A DNA stretch of 64,000 nt from Flavisolibacter longurius (GCA_013327885.1 JABUMY010000003.1:248001-312000), one strand, 5' to 3'; positions 17,297-27,086 are shown, numbered from the stretch's first letter. Notes: a model not told the origin generated them from the sequence alone. Numbers and translations: made by a program.

Positions 17297-17818
17297 ATGA
17301 CAAAAATATTCCGGTTAACCTACCTGCCTTTTTTGGTTGTGATGGCCCTTGTGGCAGGCGGGGCCTTTTACCAGACCATCTCGATTGTTCCCTTTTGGCA
17401 AGAAGACCTTTCCATGTTCAAGAATTACGGGCATTGGGGCATTAATTATTTTCCCATCTTAAGTCCCCTGATGACGGTGTTGTGGTTGGTGCTGGTGATC
17501 ACGGGATTCTGGGTTCGCCTGCCAGGCAAGTCGTTGTTATATGTGGGCCACGCTTGCTTTCTGCTGTTGATGGGTAGCACCTTCGTTTATTTTGCACCTT
17601 TTCTGCTGACGCATATGGGCCATCCGCAAAATAACGTAACTGACAGTGAGCTTGCTGCCATGTTGCACACCTGGGCAAAATGGGACCGGGTACGGCAGGT
17701 GTTTGGCCTAATTCCGTTGGCCATTTTCCTGTATACCTATAGCAAATTATCGCAACTGGCCCCAGTGAAAAAACGAGAGGACGCACAACCGTCCGGTGCT
17801 GTTGTTTTTATCCGTTGA
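17297..17818 (+). CDS. Small four-helix membrane protein, DUF1772-like
   Basis: The 173-residue product has about four hydrophobic helices (near residues 9-30, 50-72, 80-103 and 130-150) with a loop before the last helix. An AGGAFYQT-like segment in the first helix and the helix spacing resemble DUF1772 (anthrone-oxygenase-like) proteins, but the match is by eye. No enzymatic residues can be named. It stands alone and is followed by a weak convergent hairpin. Confidence 0.6.
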   Translation: MTKIFRLTYLPFLVVMALVAGGAFYQTISIVPFWQEDLSMFKNYGHWGINYFPILSPLMTVLWLVLVITGFWVRLPGKSLLYVGHACFLLLMGSTFVYFAPFLLTHMGHPQNNVTDSELAAMLHTWAKWDRVRQVFGLIPLAIFLYTYSKLSQLAPVKKREDAQPSGAVVFIR

Positions 17819-17854
17819 TACTGTAGTAATTATTTAATCAAGAACGTTTTGACG

Positions 17855-17884
17855 ACACCGGGTTGCTATCAAGTGGCCCGGTGT
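17855..17884. terminator. Hairpin between convergent genes
   Basis: ACACCGGG (17855-17862) and CCCGGTGT (17877-17884) form perfect 8-base arms around a 14-base loop, between the ends of two convergent genes. The T tail is weak, so this is only a possible terminator. Confidence 0.45.
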
Positions 17885-17923
17885 TGTTATGCCGAATAAA
17901 CACCTTTAAAGCCGAAGAGCCAG

Positions 17924-18439
17924 TTATTTTAGTGCAGCTTGCAGGATGGCGCCAAGGATAATTCCGCACAATCCAAAAACCAGGGGCAACATCCACCTTT
18001 TTTCTGTTGCATACGCAATTGAACGTTCATGCAGTTCAATGGCCGTGTTGATAAGGGTCTCTATTTCTGTCGAATTCAACCGCTTTCGTATCATCCTTTT
18101 TTCAAATAAACCCTCGTTATTGAGTTCCAGTTTTAACGCCTTCACTTTACTGTCCGATAATTCCTTTTCATTTTCCGTATCAAAATTCTTGTCATAGGCA
18201 TGTCGCCAGCGTAAGGACACCCATTCATTCCCATCATCATCCGGTTCGCTAATTCGGAAAAACTCAGGGTGCTCCGCAAAGACTATTTTCCAGCTTTCGG
18301 CGCTCAGCGGTTTATCCAGTTTTCTAGCCCATTTTTCCGACGGCAAACTGGCCTCACGGAAGGAGCCTAAAATCTGGATGGCAGCAATAACATCTGTCAG
18401 CCGGTAGGCATTTGACAGGTAAGGTGATTTGGTTGTCAT
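17924..18439 (-). CDS. Conserved hypothetical protein with C-terminal membrane anchor
   Basis: The 171-residue product has a soluble N-terminal part with RLTDVIAAIQILGSF (about residues 13-27) and FAEHPEFFRI (about 54-63), and a basic helical middle. One C-terminal hydrophobic helix (WMLPLVFGLCGIILGAILQA) would leave the bulk in the cytoplasm. I recall RLxDVIAAIQ and EHPEFFR from an uncharacterised family seen in cyanobacteria and other phyla. No function is assigned. It is monocistronic. Confidence 0.7.
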   Translation of the reverse strand: MTTKSPYLSNAYRLTDVIAAIQILGSFREASLPSEKWARKLDKPLSAESWKIVFAEHPEFFRISEPDDDGNEWVSLRWRHAYDKNFDTENEKELSDSKVKALKLELNNEGLFEKRMIRKRLNSTEIETLINTAIELHERSIAYATEKRWMLPLVFGLCGIILGAILQAALK

Positions 18440-18799
18440 GATCCTATTGTTTTTCGTACATTAGAAAATTCACCTGGAAAAGCGTGGGTATTTTCTTGTA
18501 TGCCCGTAGATCAGCGGTCTGGTGTTTCTGGGCACTTGCGTTCGTGCTGGGAACAAATTACAAAAATTCTTTTTTTATGCAAAGCTGTTGCAATGGTTGA
18601 AATGCGGAGTTCTCATTAAGCAAATTTGCGTCTACAAATGACAAGCATCCCATCTCTTATCTTCATGTAAAAGATCACTGTCGTCCAACGATCGACACGC
18701 TTATCTCAGTCCAACGCCACTCATCATTATTTGCTGCGGTTGCGCTTTTGAAAATTGTCATTTGCACAAATGCCCTTCACCATTTCTAAAACCATTGTT
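18440..18799. other. Gap between divergent genes
   Basis: This is the shared upstream region of the minus-strand anchored protein and the plus-strand lipoprotein. I see no clear hairpin, RNA gene or small coding frame in it. Confidence 0.4.
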
Positions 18800-19597
18800 A
18801 TGCAAAAGGCTTTCGCTGCGTTGATTACACTCATCGTATTTGCTACTGTGCTGTTGTCCTGCCAGAAAGATCCCGGTCGTTTGCCAGGTACACCACCGTC
18901 AAAGACAGTAAAGAAAGTGGCCGGCGCACTTTCTACTGCGGTACAATACGAATACAATGCGGAGGGAAATGTTACCCGCTATATTTCGCTGTGGAAAGAT
19001 GCTGCCGGCACTCTTATACGACAGAACAATGTTTTTACTTACAGCGCCGGCAACCGCCTGGTGAAATGGGCGAATGATGCCGGTAATGGTTTTTATACCT
19101 ATCAAAACGGGCGGCTCAGCCACTCGGAGCATTTTGCCATCAATGGCAAAAAGATAGCCACGCTTTACTATGACTTTGGTGCTGAGGACAGGCTGACGAC
19201 GGTGACGGAAGTGCTGGCCAATCCTTTACCGGGTGGACCGGTTCAAACAAGGGTCCGTTATGAATACTATACAACCGGTAATGTTAGCCGTATTGATTTT
19301 GCTTACCGCAACAAGAGCAGTGAGGCGTTTGTGGTGCATTTTTCAAAACATTTTGTGACCTACGACAACAAGGTGAATCCCGAGCCCGATGGTGTGCTGG
19401 GCGCTTTTTTACCCAACGTTGTTCTGATGTACAATAACCCCATTCGTATTGAAAACAGGGCAGCCGATGGCAGATTGGAAGGCTATCTGCGATACGAGTA
19501 CGCTTACAACAATAGCGGCCTGCCTGCACAGCGAAAGCAATACATTGCAACCGGTGATGTGGAGGCGCCGCCCCTGACATTTACGTATGAATATTGA
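18800..19597 (+). CDS. Lipoprotein with YD-repeat-like beta strands
   Basis: The 265-residue product starts at the ATG at 18800, directly before a lipoprotein signal (LIVFATVLLSCQ). The mature part has alternating Tyr-rich strands such as VQYEYNAEGNVTRYISLWK, RVRYEYYTTGNVSRID and YEYAYNNSGLPAQRKQY. These resemble RHS/YD-type repeats and the DUF4595-like lipoproteins of Bacteroidota. There is no toxin domain or RHS core, so this is probably a surface or periplasmic binding lipoprotein. No partner gene is adjacent. Confidence 0.7.
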   Translation: MQKAFAALITLIVFATVLLSCQKDPGRLPGTPPSKTVKKVAGALSTAVQYEYNAEGNVTRYISLWKDAAGTLIRQNNVFTYSAGNRLVKWANDAGNGFYTYQNGRLSHSEHFAINGKKIATLYYDFGAEDRLTTVTEVLANPLPGGPVQTRVRYEYYTTGNVSRIDFAYRNKSSEAFVVHFSKHFVTYDNKVNPEPDGVLGAFLPNVVLMYNNPIRIENRAADGRLEGYLRYEYAYNNSGLPAQRKQYIATGDVEAPPLTFTYEY

Positions 19598-19728
19598 TTA
19601 GTCCATTTCGGGTTATCTGGTAGGTATGAAGAGTGCGGAAGAAAAGGTAATTTCATCTTTGCAACACCGAAGCAAGACACGCCGATAGAAAATGAAAACG
19701 TTTTGCTATTGCAGGAAGAAAAAAGTCA

Positions 19729-20190
19729 TTACAGTTTCTTCTCTTCTCCATTTTTATCAGAAGGCTTTTGCAATAACCACCCGCTGAAGGGTTTCACCGT
19801 GGCATAAACAGGTTTGCCGTCTTTGCTGCCGGGCACCGTGCAATACCAGTTGTTTGCGTTTTCGTCAGCAAAGGCGTTTTGAAAGTCTGCTTCGGGTAGG
19901 GGAATTTTCAGGCGTCCACTCCAGTGGGCGCCAACCTGTCCGCCATAGCTGCCAATGGCAATGTAAACAAAACGGCTACCGGCCGGCCCCTGTACAAACG
20001 ACCCACCAGGCGTAATGCCTTTTGCTGCAGCTTGCTTTAACTGGATGGTAAATGAAAACGACAGGTCCTGGCCTTTGCCTGTTTGTGCCTGCACCGTTTC
20101 GCAATTTGGAGACTTTCCTTTTTGTAAGCCATATACGACTCCATTAACGGGGTCGTGCAGCAAAATCGTAAGGTTGATTTCTTTTGTCAT
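19729..20190 (-). CDS. DUF5990 family protein
   Basis: The 153-residue product begins at the ATG at 20190; a longer in-frame start would add an unlikely leader. It matches the DUF5990 pattern: LTILLHDPVNGVVYGLQKGK near the N-terminus, SFVQGPAGSRFVYIAIGSYG in the middle, SGRLKIPL, and PVYATVKPFSGWLL at the C-terminus. No signal peptide is present. The fold is expected to be a small beta-rich domain of unknown role. It sits alone between a lipoprotein and an esterase gene. Confidence 0.8.
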   Translation of the reverse strand: MTKEINLTILLHDPVNGVVYGLQKGKSPNCETVQAQTGKGQDLSFSFTIQLKQAAAKGITPGGSFVQGPAGSRFVYIAIGSYGGQVGAHWSGRLKIPLPEADFQNAFADENANNWYCTVPGSKDGKPVYATVKPFSGWLLQKPSDKNGEEKKL

Positions 20191-20283
20191 GAGAGGAGTT
20201 TGCGTTTGAACAAGTGTGACGAACCAATAAAAATTTAGTCCTAAGTTTTTATTTTTATTCTTCCTCAATTTTACATGGCCGTG

Positions 20284-21165
20284 TCAATGGTTCGTAGTCG
20301 TTCCGCCACTTTTTTCCGCGGCTATTTGCCGAAAAGCATTGGCAACGGCCTGGTGCAAAATGGTTGCGTGGTTTTCCTGGGGTAAATAATCAAATAACAC
20401 GTTTACGGCATTGCTTTTTGTCGCTTTTAATTTGTCCGCAAGCACATTTGCGTCCACTTCCATAACCCGTGGAATCGCAGTGGGAGTGAGCCCTTCCTTA
20501 CCAACGCCAATATAGATTGTTGTGTTTTGGGTAAACGTCGCATGGTAGATTGCTGCATCCTTGTTTAGCAGGGAGCCATTGTCCCACCACAAACTTGGAC
20601 TGACGATTATGTACTGGTTGAAAAGCGTTGGATGCTTTACTGCAATTTCAGTTGCCAGCAGTCCACCCAGCGACTGCCCAATGATGGTTTTAGACAGGTT
20701 TGTTCTGAACTTTCTTTCGATGAAGGGCTGAAGTTCCGATGCTAAAAAGGAAATGAATTTACCGGAGTGACCTGCTGTGGGGTAACGTTTCCTGTCCGCT
20801 TCAATGCTCGTCGGAAACGTAAAATCTCTTCGCCTGTCTACAGTTGCAATGCCCACCACGATTGATTTCGGGAGCTGGTTGACCCATTCAAAACTGTTGT
20901 ATTGCACAAGACCAACGATATGAATAAAATCCTCGTCAGCCGACCCGTCGAGTAAATAAATGACCGGGTATTTTGTGGTATCGGCAGACTTGTAGCCTTC
21001 AGGCAGGTAGACGTTCAGCATTCGGCTCTCGCCCAAAACTTTTGATTCAAGGTGGTGGATCTCGCCCAGTATAAACGGTTTGCTGGTTTCTTGTTGTTTT
21101 GCTTTCTGCCCCAACGCGGTGAATGAACTAAAAAAGAAAAGTATTGCTGCCAGTGTTTTTCTCAT
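20284..21165 (-). CDS. Secreted alpha/beta-hydrolase, esterase (Fes/IroE-like)
   Basis: The 293-residue product has a signal peptide (MRKTLAAILFFFSSFTALG) and an esterase-D-like fold. The nucleophile elbow is GQSLGG within KTIIGQSLGGLLATE. YPVIYLLDGSADEDF gives the oxyanion-side strand, and the catalytic His is probably in QENHATILH. Family members cleave ester bonds, including ferric-enterobactin esters, but no iron-uptake genes lie nearby. The ATG at 21165 is used because upstream in-frame codons precede the signal peptide. Confidence 0.82.
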   Translation of the reverse strand: MRKTLAAILFFFSSFTALGQKAKQQETSKPFILGEIHHLESKVLGESRMLNVYLPEGYKSADTTKYPVIYLLDGSADEDFIHIVGLVQYNSFEWVNQLPKSIVVGIATVDRRRDFTFPTSIEADRKRYPTAGHSGKFISFLASELQPFIERKFRTNLSKTIIGQSLGGLLATEIAVKHPTLFNQYIIVSPSLWWDNGSLLNKDAAIYHATFTQNTTIYIGVGKEGLTPTAIPRVMEVDANVLADKLKATKSNAVNVLFDYLPQENHATILHQAVANAFRQIAAEKSGGTTTNH

Positions 21166-21334
21166 GGTAGTTGTGGTATGCAAACGCTTTGTGTTTATTG
21201 CAACAGTAAAGCAGTGCGATTGATGCGGAAATAGCATTCCTCCGGCTTTATGGTTGCGCTTCTCCTGAATACTGATTACCGTTACAAGGTAACACCAAAG
21301 TCGCTTTTTATTAAACCGCACAACCTTCACTTTG

Positions 21335-21694
21335 TCAGAAACGCTTGTAGCTGTCGATTTGCTTTGTTTCTTCTCGCCTCAATTCAAGATGTTTACCGGT
21401 GAGCTTTACCACCTCAAATTTTGTTTCGGGAAAAGTATCGAACCGGGTTACCAATACGGCAGCATTTGATTCAAAACGGTATTTTCCTCTGTAATTATGA
21501 TACAGGCTATCGTTCACGAAAATTTCGATTGTTATAGAATCGTTCCTGTGGAAAGTGATCTTATCGTGCATCTTGCTACCGCTTTTATTGACAACATTTT
21601 CCAGGGTCCAGGCGCCAGTAAGTAATTCATTGTCGACCGGACTTTTGCAGGAAAAGAAAAAAATAACACAAACAACTAGGGTGAAGAATCGCAT
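21335..21694 (-). CDS. Small lipoprotein, lipocalin-like
   Basis: The 119-residue product has a lipobox (LVVCVIFFFSCK) and a short beta-rich mature part that opens with LLTGAWTLENVVN. That LxGxW motif starts many lipocalin-like domains of Bacteroidota. Later strands include DKITFHRNDSITIEIF and KFEVVKLTGKHLELRRE. The ATG at 21694 is chosen directly before the signal. Its ligand is unknown. Confidence 0.65.
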   Translation of the reverse strand: MRFFTLVVCVIFFFSCKSPVDNELLTGAWTLENVVNKSGSKMHDKITFHRNDSITIEIFVNDSLYHNYRGKYRFESNAAVLVTRFDTFPETKFEVVKLTGKHLELRREETKQIDSYKRF

Positions 21695-21878
21695 TTTGTG
21701 GAGAGTAATTGCTTTAATGGTAAAAAGCTTTGTGAAGGCATCGAATTTTTGTTCCATTGCTTCAATTACGTGTTGTTCTTCAATAAACGTCGTGGACTAA
21801 ATACTATCCATTAGCCCTGCTTTTACAATGTTCCTGCTGTACGTGTTGTATTACTTATAAAATTTTTGTTCAGGTCAA

Positions 21879-22346
21879 TCACTCAACAGGTATGCCCTGC
21901 CAGGCGATGGCTTTCCATACATTGTTTCTTTTCACCCAAACATCATAAAATCTTGTACGCCTTGTATAAGAAGAATCGCCCTTTTTGTTAAACGTCTGCA
22001 GAACAAATGTTATAACAGCTGTATTTCCGTATAAATGAATCACAGAGTCCTTTAAAAGAAATGAATCGCGTTTTATTCCATTTTTATAACCTGATAGGTT
22101 GTCCTGGTAGATAGTTCTTAAAACATCATGTTTGTTTTTGATGGTTGCCCCCGAAAGCTCAATGAACGTCGAATCCATGATGGAAGAAAGATACGCCGTG
22201 TCGTTCTGAAACTCGCGACTGATGGCTTGCCTTTCCAATGCAAAAAGCTGCTGCGATTCGTTTGAACTAATTTCCCTCTTATTGTCACAACTAACAAAAA
22301 CAAATAGTAACGGTAGGCAAAGAAGTAAAACGCTTGTAAATCTCAT
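21879..22346 (-). CDS. DUF4440 / SnoaL-like lipoprotein
   Basis: The 155-residue product carries a lipobox (LPLLFVFVSCDN) and an NTF2-like cone domain of the DUF4440 type. An opening helix (QQLFALERQAISREFQNDTA) is followed by YLSSIMDSTFIELSG, then strands VIHLYGNTAVITFVLQ and RRTRFYDVWVKRNNVWKAIA. Such domains often bind small molecules and are sometimes enzymes. No catalytic residue can be named. It is probably periplasm-facing. Confidence 0.78.
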   Translation of the reverse strand: MRFTSVLLLCLPLLFVFVSCDNKREISSNESQQLFALERQAISREFQNDTAYLSSIMDSTFIELSGATIKNKHDVLRTIYQDNLSGYKNGIKRDSFLLKDSVIHLYGNTAVITFVLQTFNKKGDSSYTRRTRFYDVWVKRNNVWKAIAWQGIPVE

Positions 22347-22510
22347 ATCGGGTTAATCGATTACGTACAAGTAAGAAAGGCTTTCAACAGTACAGGACTT
22401 GTTTCTCTGCCGCTTCACTTTGCTGCCAAAGAAAAATAATAATTCGCGGTTGAAACATATCCTTTGCCTGTAATGCTGAAAGCCTGTGTCAGCAGTCGGG
22501 ATCAGGCGTA

Positions 22511-22981
22511 CTATTTAGATAGACAAATTTCCCCGGTAAGATCTTCTGTAAAGGAGCCATCAGGGAAATTGACACCTTCAATATGAAGATTACCAGTAGC
22601 ACCTTGAAACCTGCCGTCACCATCTATTACATAAAGTTCAGTGCTGAATGCCAGCGTACTGGTATTGAATGTACCGCTAGTTGCCTGGTAGGTAACCGAA
22701 CCGTGTTTTGTAGTAAGCACCAACTGGCCAAGAAAGGATATGACACCACCATTGGCCCCAACAAAATAGAATTCAGCCCTTGTTGTTCCATTCAATAAAC
22801 CGCCACCGATAATATCTGCTTCGGTAATTACTCCTGTTTCGGTTGCTTCTATGGTAACACCTTTACCCTTGGCATTGATAGTATGGCAGTTGCTGGCAGG
22901 AACTGTCCAGGTAATACCTGTTACCACTAAAGCAAAAAGGAAAAAGTTTCTTAAGCTGAAAAGAGCATTCTTCTGTAGCAT
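22511..22981 (-). CDS. Secreted beta-rich hypothetical protein
   Basis: The 156-residue product has an N-terminal signal segment (FFLFALVVTGITWTVPASN). The rest is rich in Gly, Thr and short strands, with GRFQGATGNLHIEGVNFPDG and ending DLTGEICL. The FQGATG...DGSF...GxIC ending suggests a small beta-barrel or lipocalin-like fold, but I do not recognise the family. It is probably monocistronic. Confidence 0.6.
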   Translation of the reverse strand: MLQKNALFSLRNFFLFALVVTGITWTVPASNCHTINAKGKGVTIEATETGVITEADIIGGGLLNGTTRAEFYFVGANGGVISFLGQLVLTTKHGSVTYQATSGTFNTSTLAFSTELYVIDGDGRFQGATGNLHIEGVNFPDGSFTEDLTGEICLSK

Positions 22982-23505
22982 ACGTAAGGTTTTATTGGTT
23001 GAAAAATAAAGAAGCTGGTTTGGGTGCAGAAACCGATAGTTGAATTAAAACTATTGCTAATTTGAAAAAATTGCAAATAAAACAAGTGGTTACTGTTTTC
23101 CCCGCAAGCCGTGTAATTTCCGCTAGGCCCATGCAGTATTAGGGAGCCCTGCTCAAGCAGTAAGGGCAAGAGAAATTAAAATAAACCGTAGGGGCAGGGC
23201 ACCTCCTACAACAAAAGGGAAAGAGAAATAGGAAATTGCGATTCTCCTGTTTGCAGCATTAATAACAGCAACGTTATAATGAACACAGCAGGCTATCGTG
23301 TGCTGGTAAGCAACCTGTGTGCAACTAACTGCTTTGCAAATTTTGCTAATGAAATTTTGATGCGTGGTTCTTTGCGTTAGTGCTACCCTGGTGAAAGATT
23401 TAAAAGCGCCACAATGGAAAACTATTGACTGATTGTTTGTCAGTCGGTATAAAAGCAAGCAAGTGTTGTGCGTTCGTGTACTTTAGAATAATGCAATAAA
23501 TCCTC
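22982..23505. other. Gap of about 520 bases
   Basis: No convincing gene on either strand; the open frames at 22951-23169 and 23153-23458 lack protein-like features. A short inverted repeat, GACTGA / TCAGTC (23427-23432 and 23440-23445), resembles a TetR-type operator, but no TetR gene is near. Confidence 0.4.
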
Positions 23506-24474
23506 CTATTTCGTCAACGAGCCTGCGACAAAGCCTCTGTCCAGATCAAACACAGCCCCTACTGATCCAACAATGCATTCACCCCGTTTTAGACCTACCC
23601 ATTCCCTTATTTGATACACTGGTTCTATACCGGTACAATGGGCGCCCATAAAATAGCGGATGCCGCTTTCCTTCAATTGCGCCGCTGTCCATTTGATCTG
23701 CTCGTCGGGGTTCTCCAGCAGGTGAAAACCACCAATGGCCGCAAGCAATGGTTGTTTCTGTAAATTATTTTGAACATGTGTTATTGTATTGATTACTCCG
23801 GAATGGCCACAACCAGAAACTAATACCAGTCCTTTCTCTGTGCGTATGACCAGTGACATGTCTTCCGGAACAATGTCCTCCACGACCTTGCCTGACGCAT
23901 CTTTTTTTCTAACAAGGTTGCCTCCCAATGTATAATTCTTTTCCGGGTACTTACTCGGCACCGGGCCTGTTAGAAAGATACCGGGATGTATTTCGGTGAA
24001 CGTATCGTGCACTTTTAGTTGACCGCCGGTTTCAATATACAGCAACGAGTCATTTCGCCGGCTGTTGTTTTCTTCGCCGTTTGTTGCAATGCGTGTATCA
24101 AACAAACCTTTGCCCACATGGGTTAGCGACAAGGCATTGGCATTAACAGTCTTTATGGCATTCCGCAGCGGAAGCCATCCAACGGTGTGGTCGCCGTGGC
24201 TGTGACTTAAAACCACGGCAGAAACCTTGGAAAGGTCAATGTTCAATTCTTTGCAATTTTCCAGAACCGTTGCTTTCCGGGCACCGGCGTCGAACAATAT
24301 CTTTACTGAGTCAGCTTCTACAAGGGCGGAAAAGCCTCATTCACCAATGCCTTTTTGGGATAGCATGGTACTAAGAATGGTGATTTTTAAGTGCTTGACT
24401 GCATGTTGTTGCTGTTGGGCCGCAAGTAGGTTAACGACAGCAGTAAAAAATATCCATAGCAGCAGTTTTTTCAT
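23506..24474 (-). pseudogene. Metallo-beta-lactamase-fold hydrolase broken by one TGA codon
   Basis: One frame runs from the ATG at 24474, directly before a signal peptide (MKKLLLWIFFTAVVNLLAA), to 23506. It is interrupted only by TGA at 24337-24339. The flanking residues read STMLSQKGIGE, stop, GFSALVEADSVKILFDAGA. In relatives that position is Trp (GEWGF), so TGG to TGA, a single base change, explains it. The rest is intact, including the metal motif LSHSHGDHTVGW. It could be a recent pseudogene, a sequencing error, or rarely a read-through. An internal start after the stop would lose the first strands and the signal. Confidence 0.85.
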
Positions 24475-24670
24475 GATAAAAGTTTTACGCTTCAAGCGGA
24501 TCGTCAAAAGTTGTATCTGTTCGGTTGGATGCTGCACAACGGAGAGAAGCTTTGTGAATTAGCGGAATTTGGAAAGATGCAGCCTCACTTTTGCTTTGCC
24601 GTTGATTATTGTTTTACAGTTTAAAATTAGTTCGTCAGCCGCTATTTTACAAAGCTTGTGTTGGCAGCAG

Positions 24671-25210
24671 TTATCGTTGAAATACTCCTCTTTCTCTGAA
24701 TACTGTTTTCTTTTTTGCATTAAACAGTTTCTCTAAAGATTCACCGTTTTTACCTTTCCAAGAACCTTCTTTGCTTTTGGCGAGCGGGTCGAACTGGTAT
24801 TTCTGGTGAAAATAATGACTGCCGTCCTTGCTCTTCGATAGGTATAAAAGAACTGTGGAGTGGTTTTCAAATGCTGGTCTACCATAATGGTCGAAAGCCA
24901 TGAAAACTATCGTGTCGGCTCTTAGGTCATTATAGACTGCATGCAGAACTTTATACCTGGCTTCAAATGCATTATCCATGACAAAGCTTCTTTTCCTCAT
25001 GGTGATGGTGTCCCCTGTAGCTTCGTCAATTTCAATGCTGGTAGGAGTGTTACTATCTGAGTTTGGGTCATATCGCACTACCGAAATCTTTTCTCCAACA
25101 AATGCATAAAGATTTACCGAGGTGTCTATTGATAAATTACGTTTCTCCGACTTTGATTGTCCAAAGCTCATGTGTGAAAGGAACAAAAGAAGTAGTAGGA
25201 GTTTTGTCAT
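24671..25210 (-). CDS. Secreted hypothetical protein
   Basis: The 179-residue product has a signal peptide (MTKLLLLLLFLSHMSFG) and a mixed alpha/beta mature part with DNAFEARYKVLHAVYNDLRA, VFMAFDHYGRPAF and HYFHQKYQFDPLA. I do not recognise the family. It is monocistronic and precedes the minus-strand metallo-hydrolase by about 200 bases. It appears to be a complete gene. Confidence 0.65.
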   Translation of the reverse strand: MTKLLLLLLFLSHMSFGQSKSEKRNLSIDTSVNLYAFVGEKISVVRYDPNSDSNTPTSIEIDEATGDTITMRKRSFVMDNAFEARYKVLHAVYNDLRADTIVFMAFDHYGRPAFENHSTVLLYLSKSKDGSHYFHQKYQFDPLAKSKEGSWKGKNGESLEKLFNAKKKTVFRERGVFQR

Positions 25211-25442
25211 TTGTGATTGAAGTTATAGGCGGCTCCACCCAATTGCTGCCAACAGTAGTATTAACGAATAAGGCGAAACTACACAAATTTCCTAACGCTT
25301 TCATTTTCACCAATAACCTATTGCGTTTTTTGTGTTAAGCCGTTTCGTCAATCCAATCTCCCCTTAATTTATTGTTATCTGCAAGGTTATCTGCAAGCGT
25401 GCTGCCAGTATGCTCCAAAAGCCAGTAAGTAATAACGTTGCC

Positions 25443-27086
25443 TTAGCCTTTTGCCCGGAACCACCGGTAGCCATACGAAAGCAGCGGTATGGTAAAGCCT
25501 TCTTTTTCATCGGCTTCAAAGGTTTCATTCTTTAGCAGGTCTGCCAGCAGGGGTTTGCCAGTCAGCTTTGCCGGGACGCGGATCTCCACCGGCTTGTCGC
25601 TGAAGTTGTGAAAGGCGAGCACAAATCGGTCTTCCCACTGGTAGCAGATTCCCAGTACAGATGGGTTTTTTGTGCCAACCAGTTGCCAGGTTCCCCACCC
25701 AATTTCCGGACATTCTTTCCGCAGGCGAATGAGTGCTGTCATCCAGTTGAGCAGGGAGCCGGGGTCGCGGCGCTGCGCTTCCACGTTGATGTGTTCGTGC
25801 GAAAAAAAGCCTCTTTCTATCACCGGGTGCACCGTTTTGGCGGCGGTGGAAAATCCCGCCCCTTTTTCCGCTGTCCATTGCATGGGTGTGCGAACGGCCG
25901 CTCTTTCTTTCAGCGACAGGTCATCACCCATGCCTATTTCATCGCCATACCTTATTACGGGAGTGCCGGGTAGCGAGAACATCAGGCTGTAAGCCAGTTC
26001 CTGCTGCTGCCGGCTCCCCAACATCGGCGCCAGCCGGCGGCGGATCCCCCTGTCGTAAAGCTGCATCGATGCGTCAGGACCAAACCGCTCAAACACTTTC
26101 TGCCGCTGTTCGTCCGTCAGCCTGCCCAGGTCCAGCTCATCGTGGTTACGCAGGAAGTGCGCCCATTGGCAGGTGGGCACATCGTACCGGGTTTGCTCCA
26201 GCGCTTCTTTCAGTGGGTCGGCATCGCCGCTGGCCAGGGCATAAAACAGGTGCTGGTTCACAAAAAAATTAAACATCAGGTGAATGCCGTCGCCGTTCTT
26301 GCCAAAATAATGCTTTGTGTCTTCGGGCAGCACATTGGCTTCGCCCAGTAAAACGGCACTGCCACTGCGCCACTGTAAAAAGCGCCGCATCTCGTTTAAA
26401 AATTCAAACTTCAATACCGGCTCAATCTCACCGTCTTCGTGTGTTTCTAAAATAAACGGCACCGCATCTACCCGGAAGCCCGATACACCCAATTGCAGCC
26501 AGTAGCCCATGATCTTCTGGATCTCTTTCCGCACCACGGGGTTGGCGGTATTCAGGTCAGGCTGGTGCGAAAAAAAGCGGTGAAAATAATAAGACCTCGT
26601 GTTCTTATCGTAGGTCCAGGTGCTGTCCTGCACACCGGGAAAGACCATGCCTTTGTTCCAGCCCTTTGGTTTTTTATCCGACCATACATACCAGTCGCGG
26701 TGCAGGGCGTCCTTGCTGCTGCAGGCGTCTTTAAACCAGGGGTGCTTGTCGGAGGTATGGTTCACCACCAGGTCGATGATGACTTTGATGCCAAGCTTTT
26801 TGGCGTTGTGCATAAAGGCTACAAAATCGCCGCCCGAACCATGCCGCGGGTCCACGCCATAATAGTCCGAAACATCGTAGCCGTTGTCCTTATTAGGCGT
26901 TGGCTGAAACGGTGCCAGCCAGATCGTATCCACACCAATGGCATGCAGGTAATGCAGGCAGTCGTTCAGCCCATCAAAATCACCAATGCCGTCACCGTTG
27001 GCGTCTTTAAAGGTTTCCAGGTCCAGGCTGTAAACAACCGCGTTCTTATACCAGAGGTCTTCGATGATGATTTCGTCTTTTGCCAT
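25443..27086 (-). CDS. GH13 trehalose-synthase-like enzyme
   Basis: The 547-residue product starts at MAKDEIIIEDLWYKN (ATG at 27086). It has the full GH13 barrel: DLVVNHTSDKHPWF (about residues 106-118), GFRVDAVPF with Asp207, LLGEANVLPED with Glu249, and LRNHDEL with Asp316. RRRLAPMLG, SLPGTPVIRYGDEIGMGD and RTPMQW follow. These segments are closer to trehalose synthase (maltose to trehalose isomerase) than to the alpha-glucosidase at 13565. It lacks the C-terminal maltokinase fusion seen in some relatives. Substrate choice needs assay. Confidence 0.82.
   Translation of the reverse strand: MAKDEIIIEDLWYKNAVVYSLDLETFKDANGDGIGDFDGLNDCLHYLHAIGVDTIWLAPFQPTPNKDNGYDVSDYYGVDPRHGSGGDFVAFMHNAKKLGIKVIIDLVVNHTSDKHPWFKDACSSKDALHRDWYVWSDKKPKGWNKGMVFPGVQDSTWTYDKNTRSYYFHRFFSHQPDLNTANPVVRKEIQKIMGYWLQLGVSGFRVDAVPFILETHEDGEIEPVLKFEFLNEMRRFLQWRSGSAVLLGEANVLPEDTKHYFGKNGDGIHLMFNFFVNQHLFYALASGDADPLKEALEQTRYDVPTCQWAHFLRNHDELDLGRLTDEQRQKVFERFGPDASMQLYDRGIRRRLAPMLGSRQQQELAYSLMFSLPGTPVIRYGDEIGMGDDLSLKERAAVRTPMQWTAEKGAGFSTAAKTVHPVIERGFFSHEHINVEAQRRDPGSLLNWMTALIRLRKECPEIGWGTWQLVGTKNPSVLGICYQWEDRFVLAFHNFSDKPVEIRVPAKLTGKPLLADLLKNETFEADEKEGFTIPLLSYGYRWFRAKG

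Noticed and set aside
23427-23445. GACTGA / TCAGTC inverted repeat as a TetR operator
   Set aside because: Arms are only six bases and no TetR gene or suitable target is next to it.
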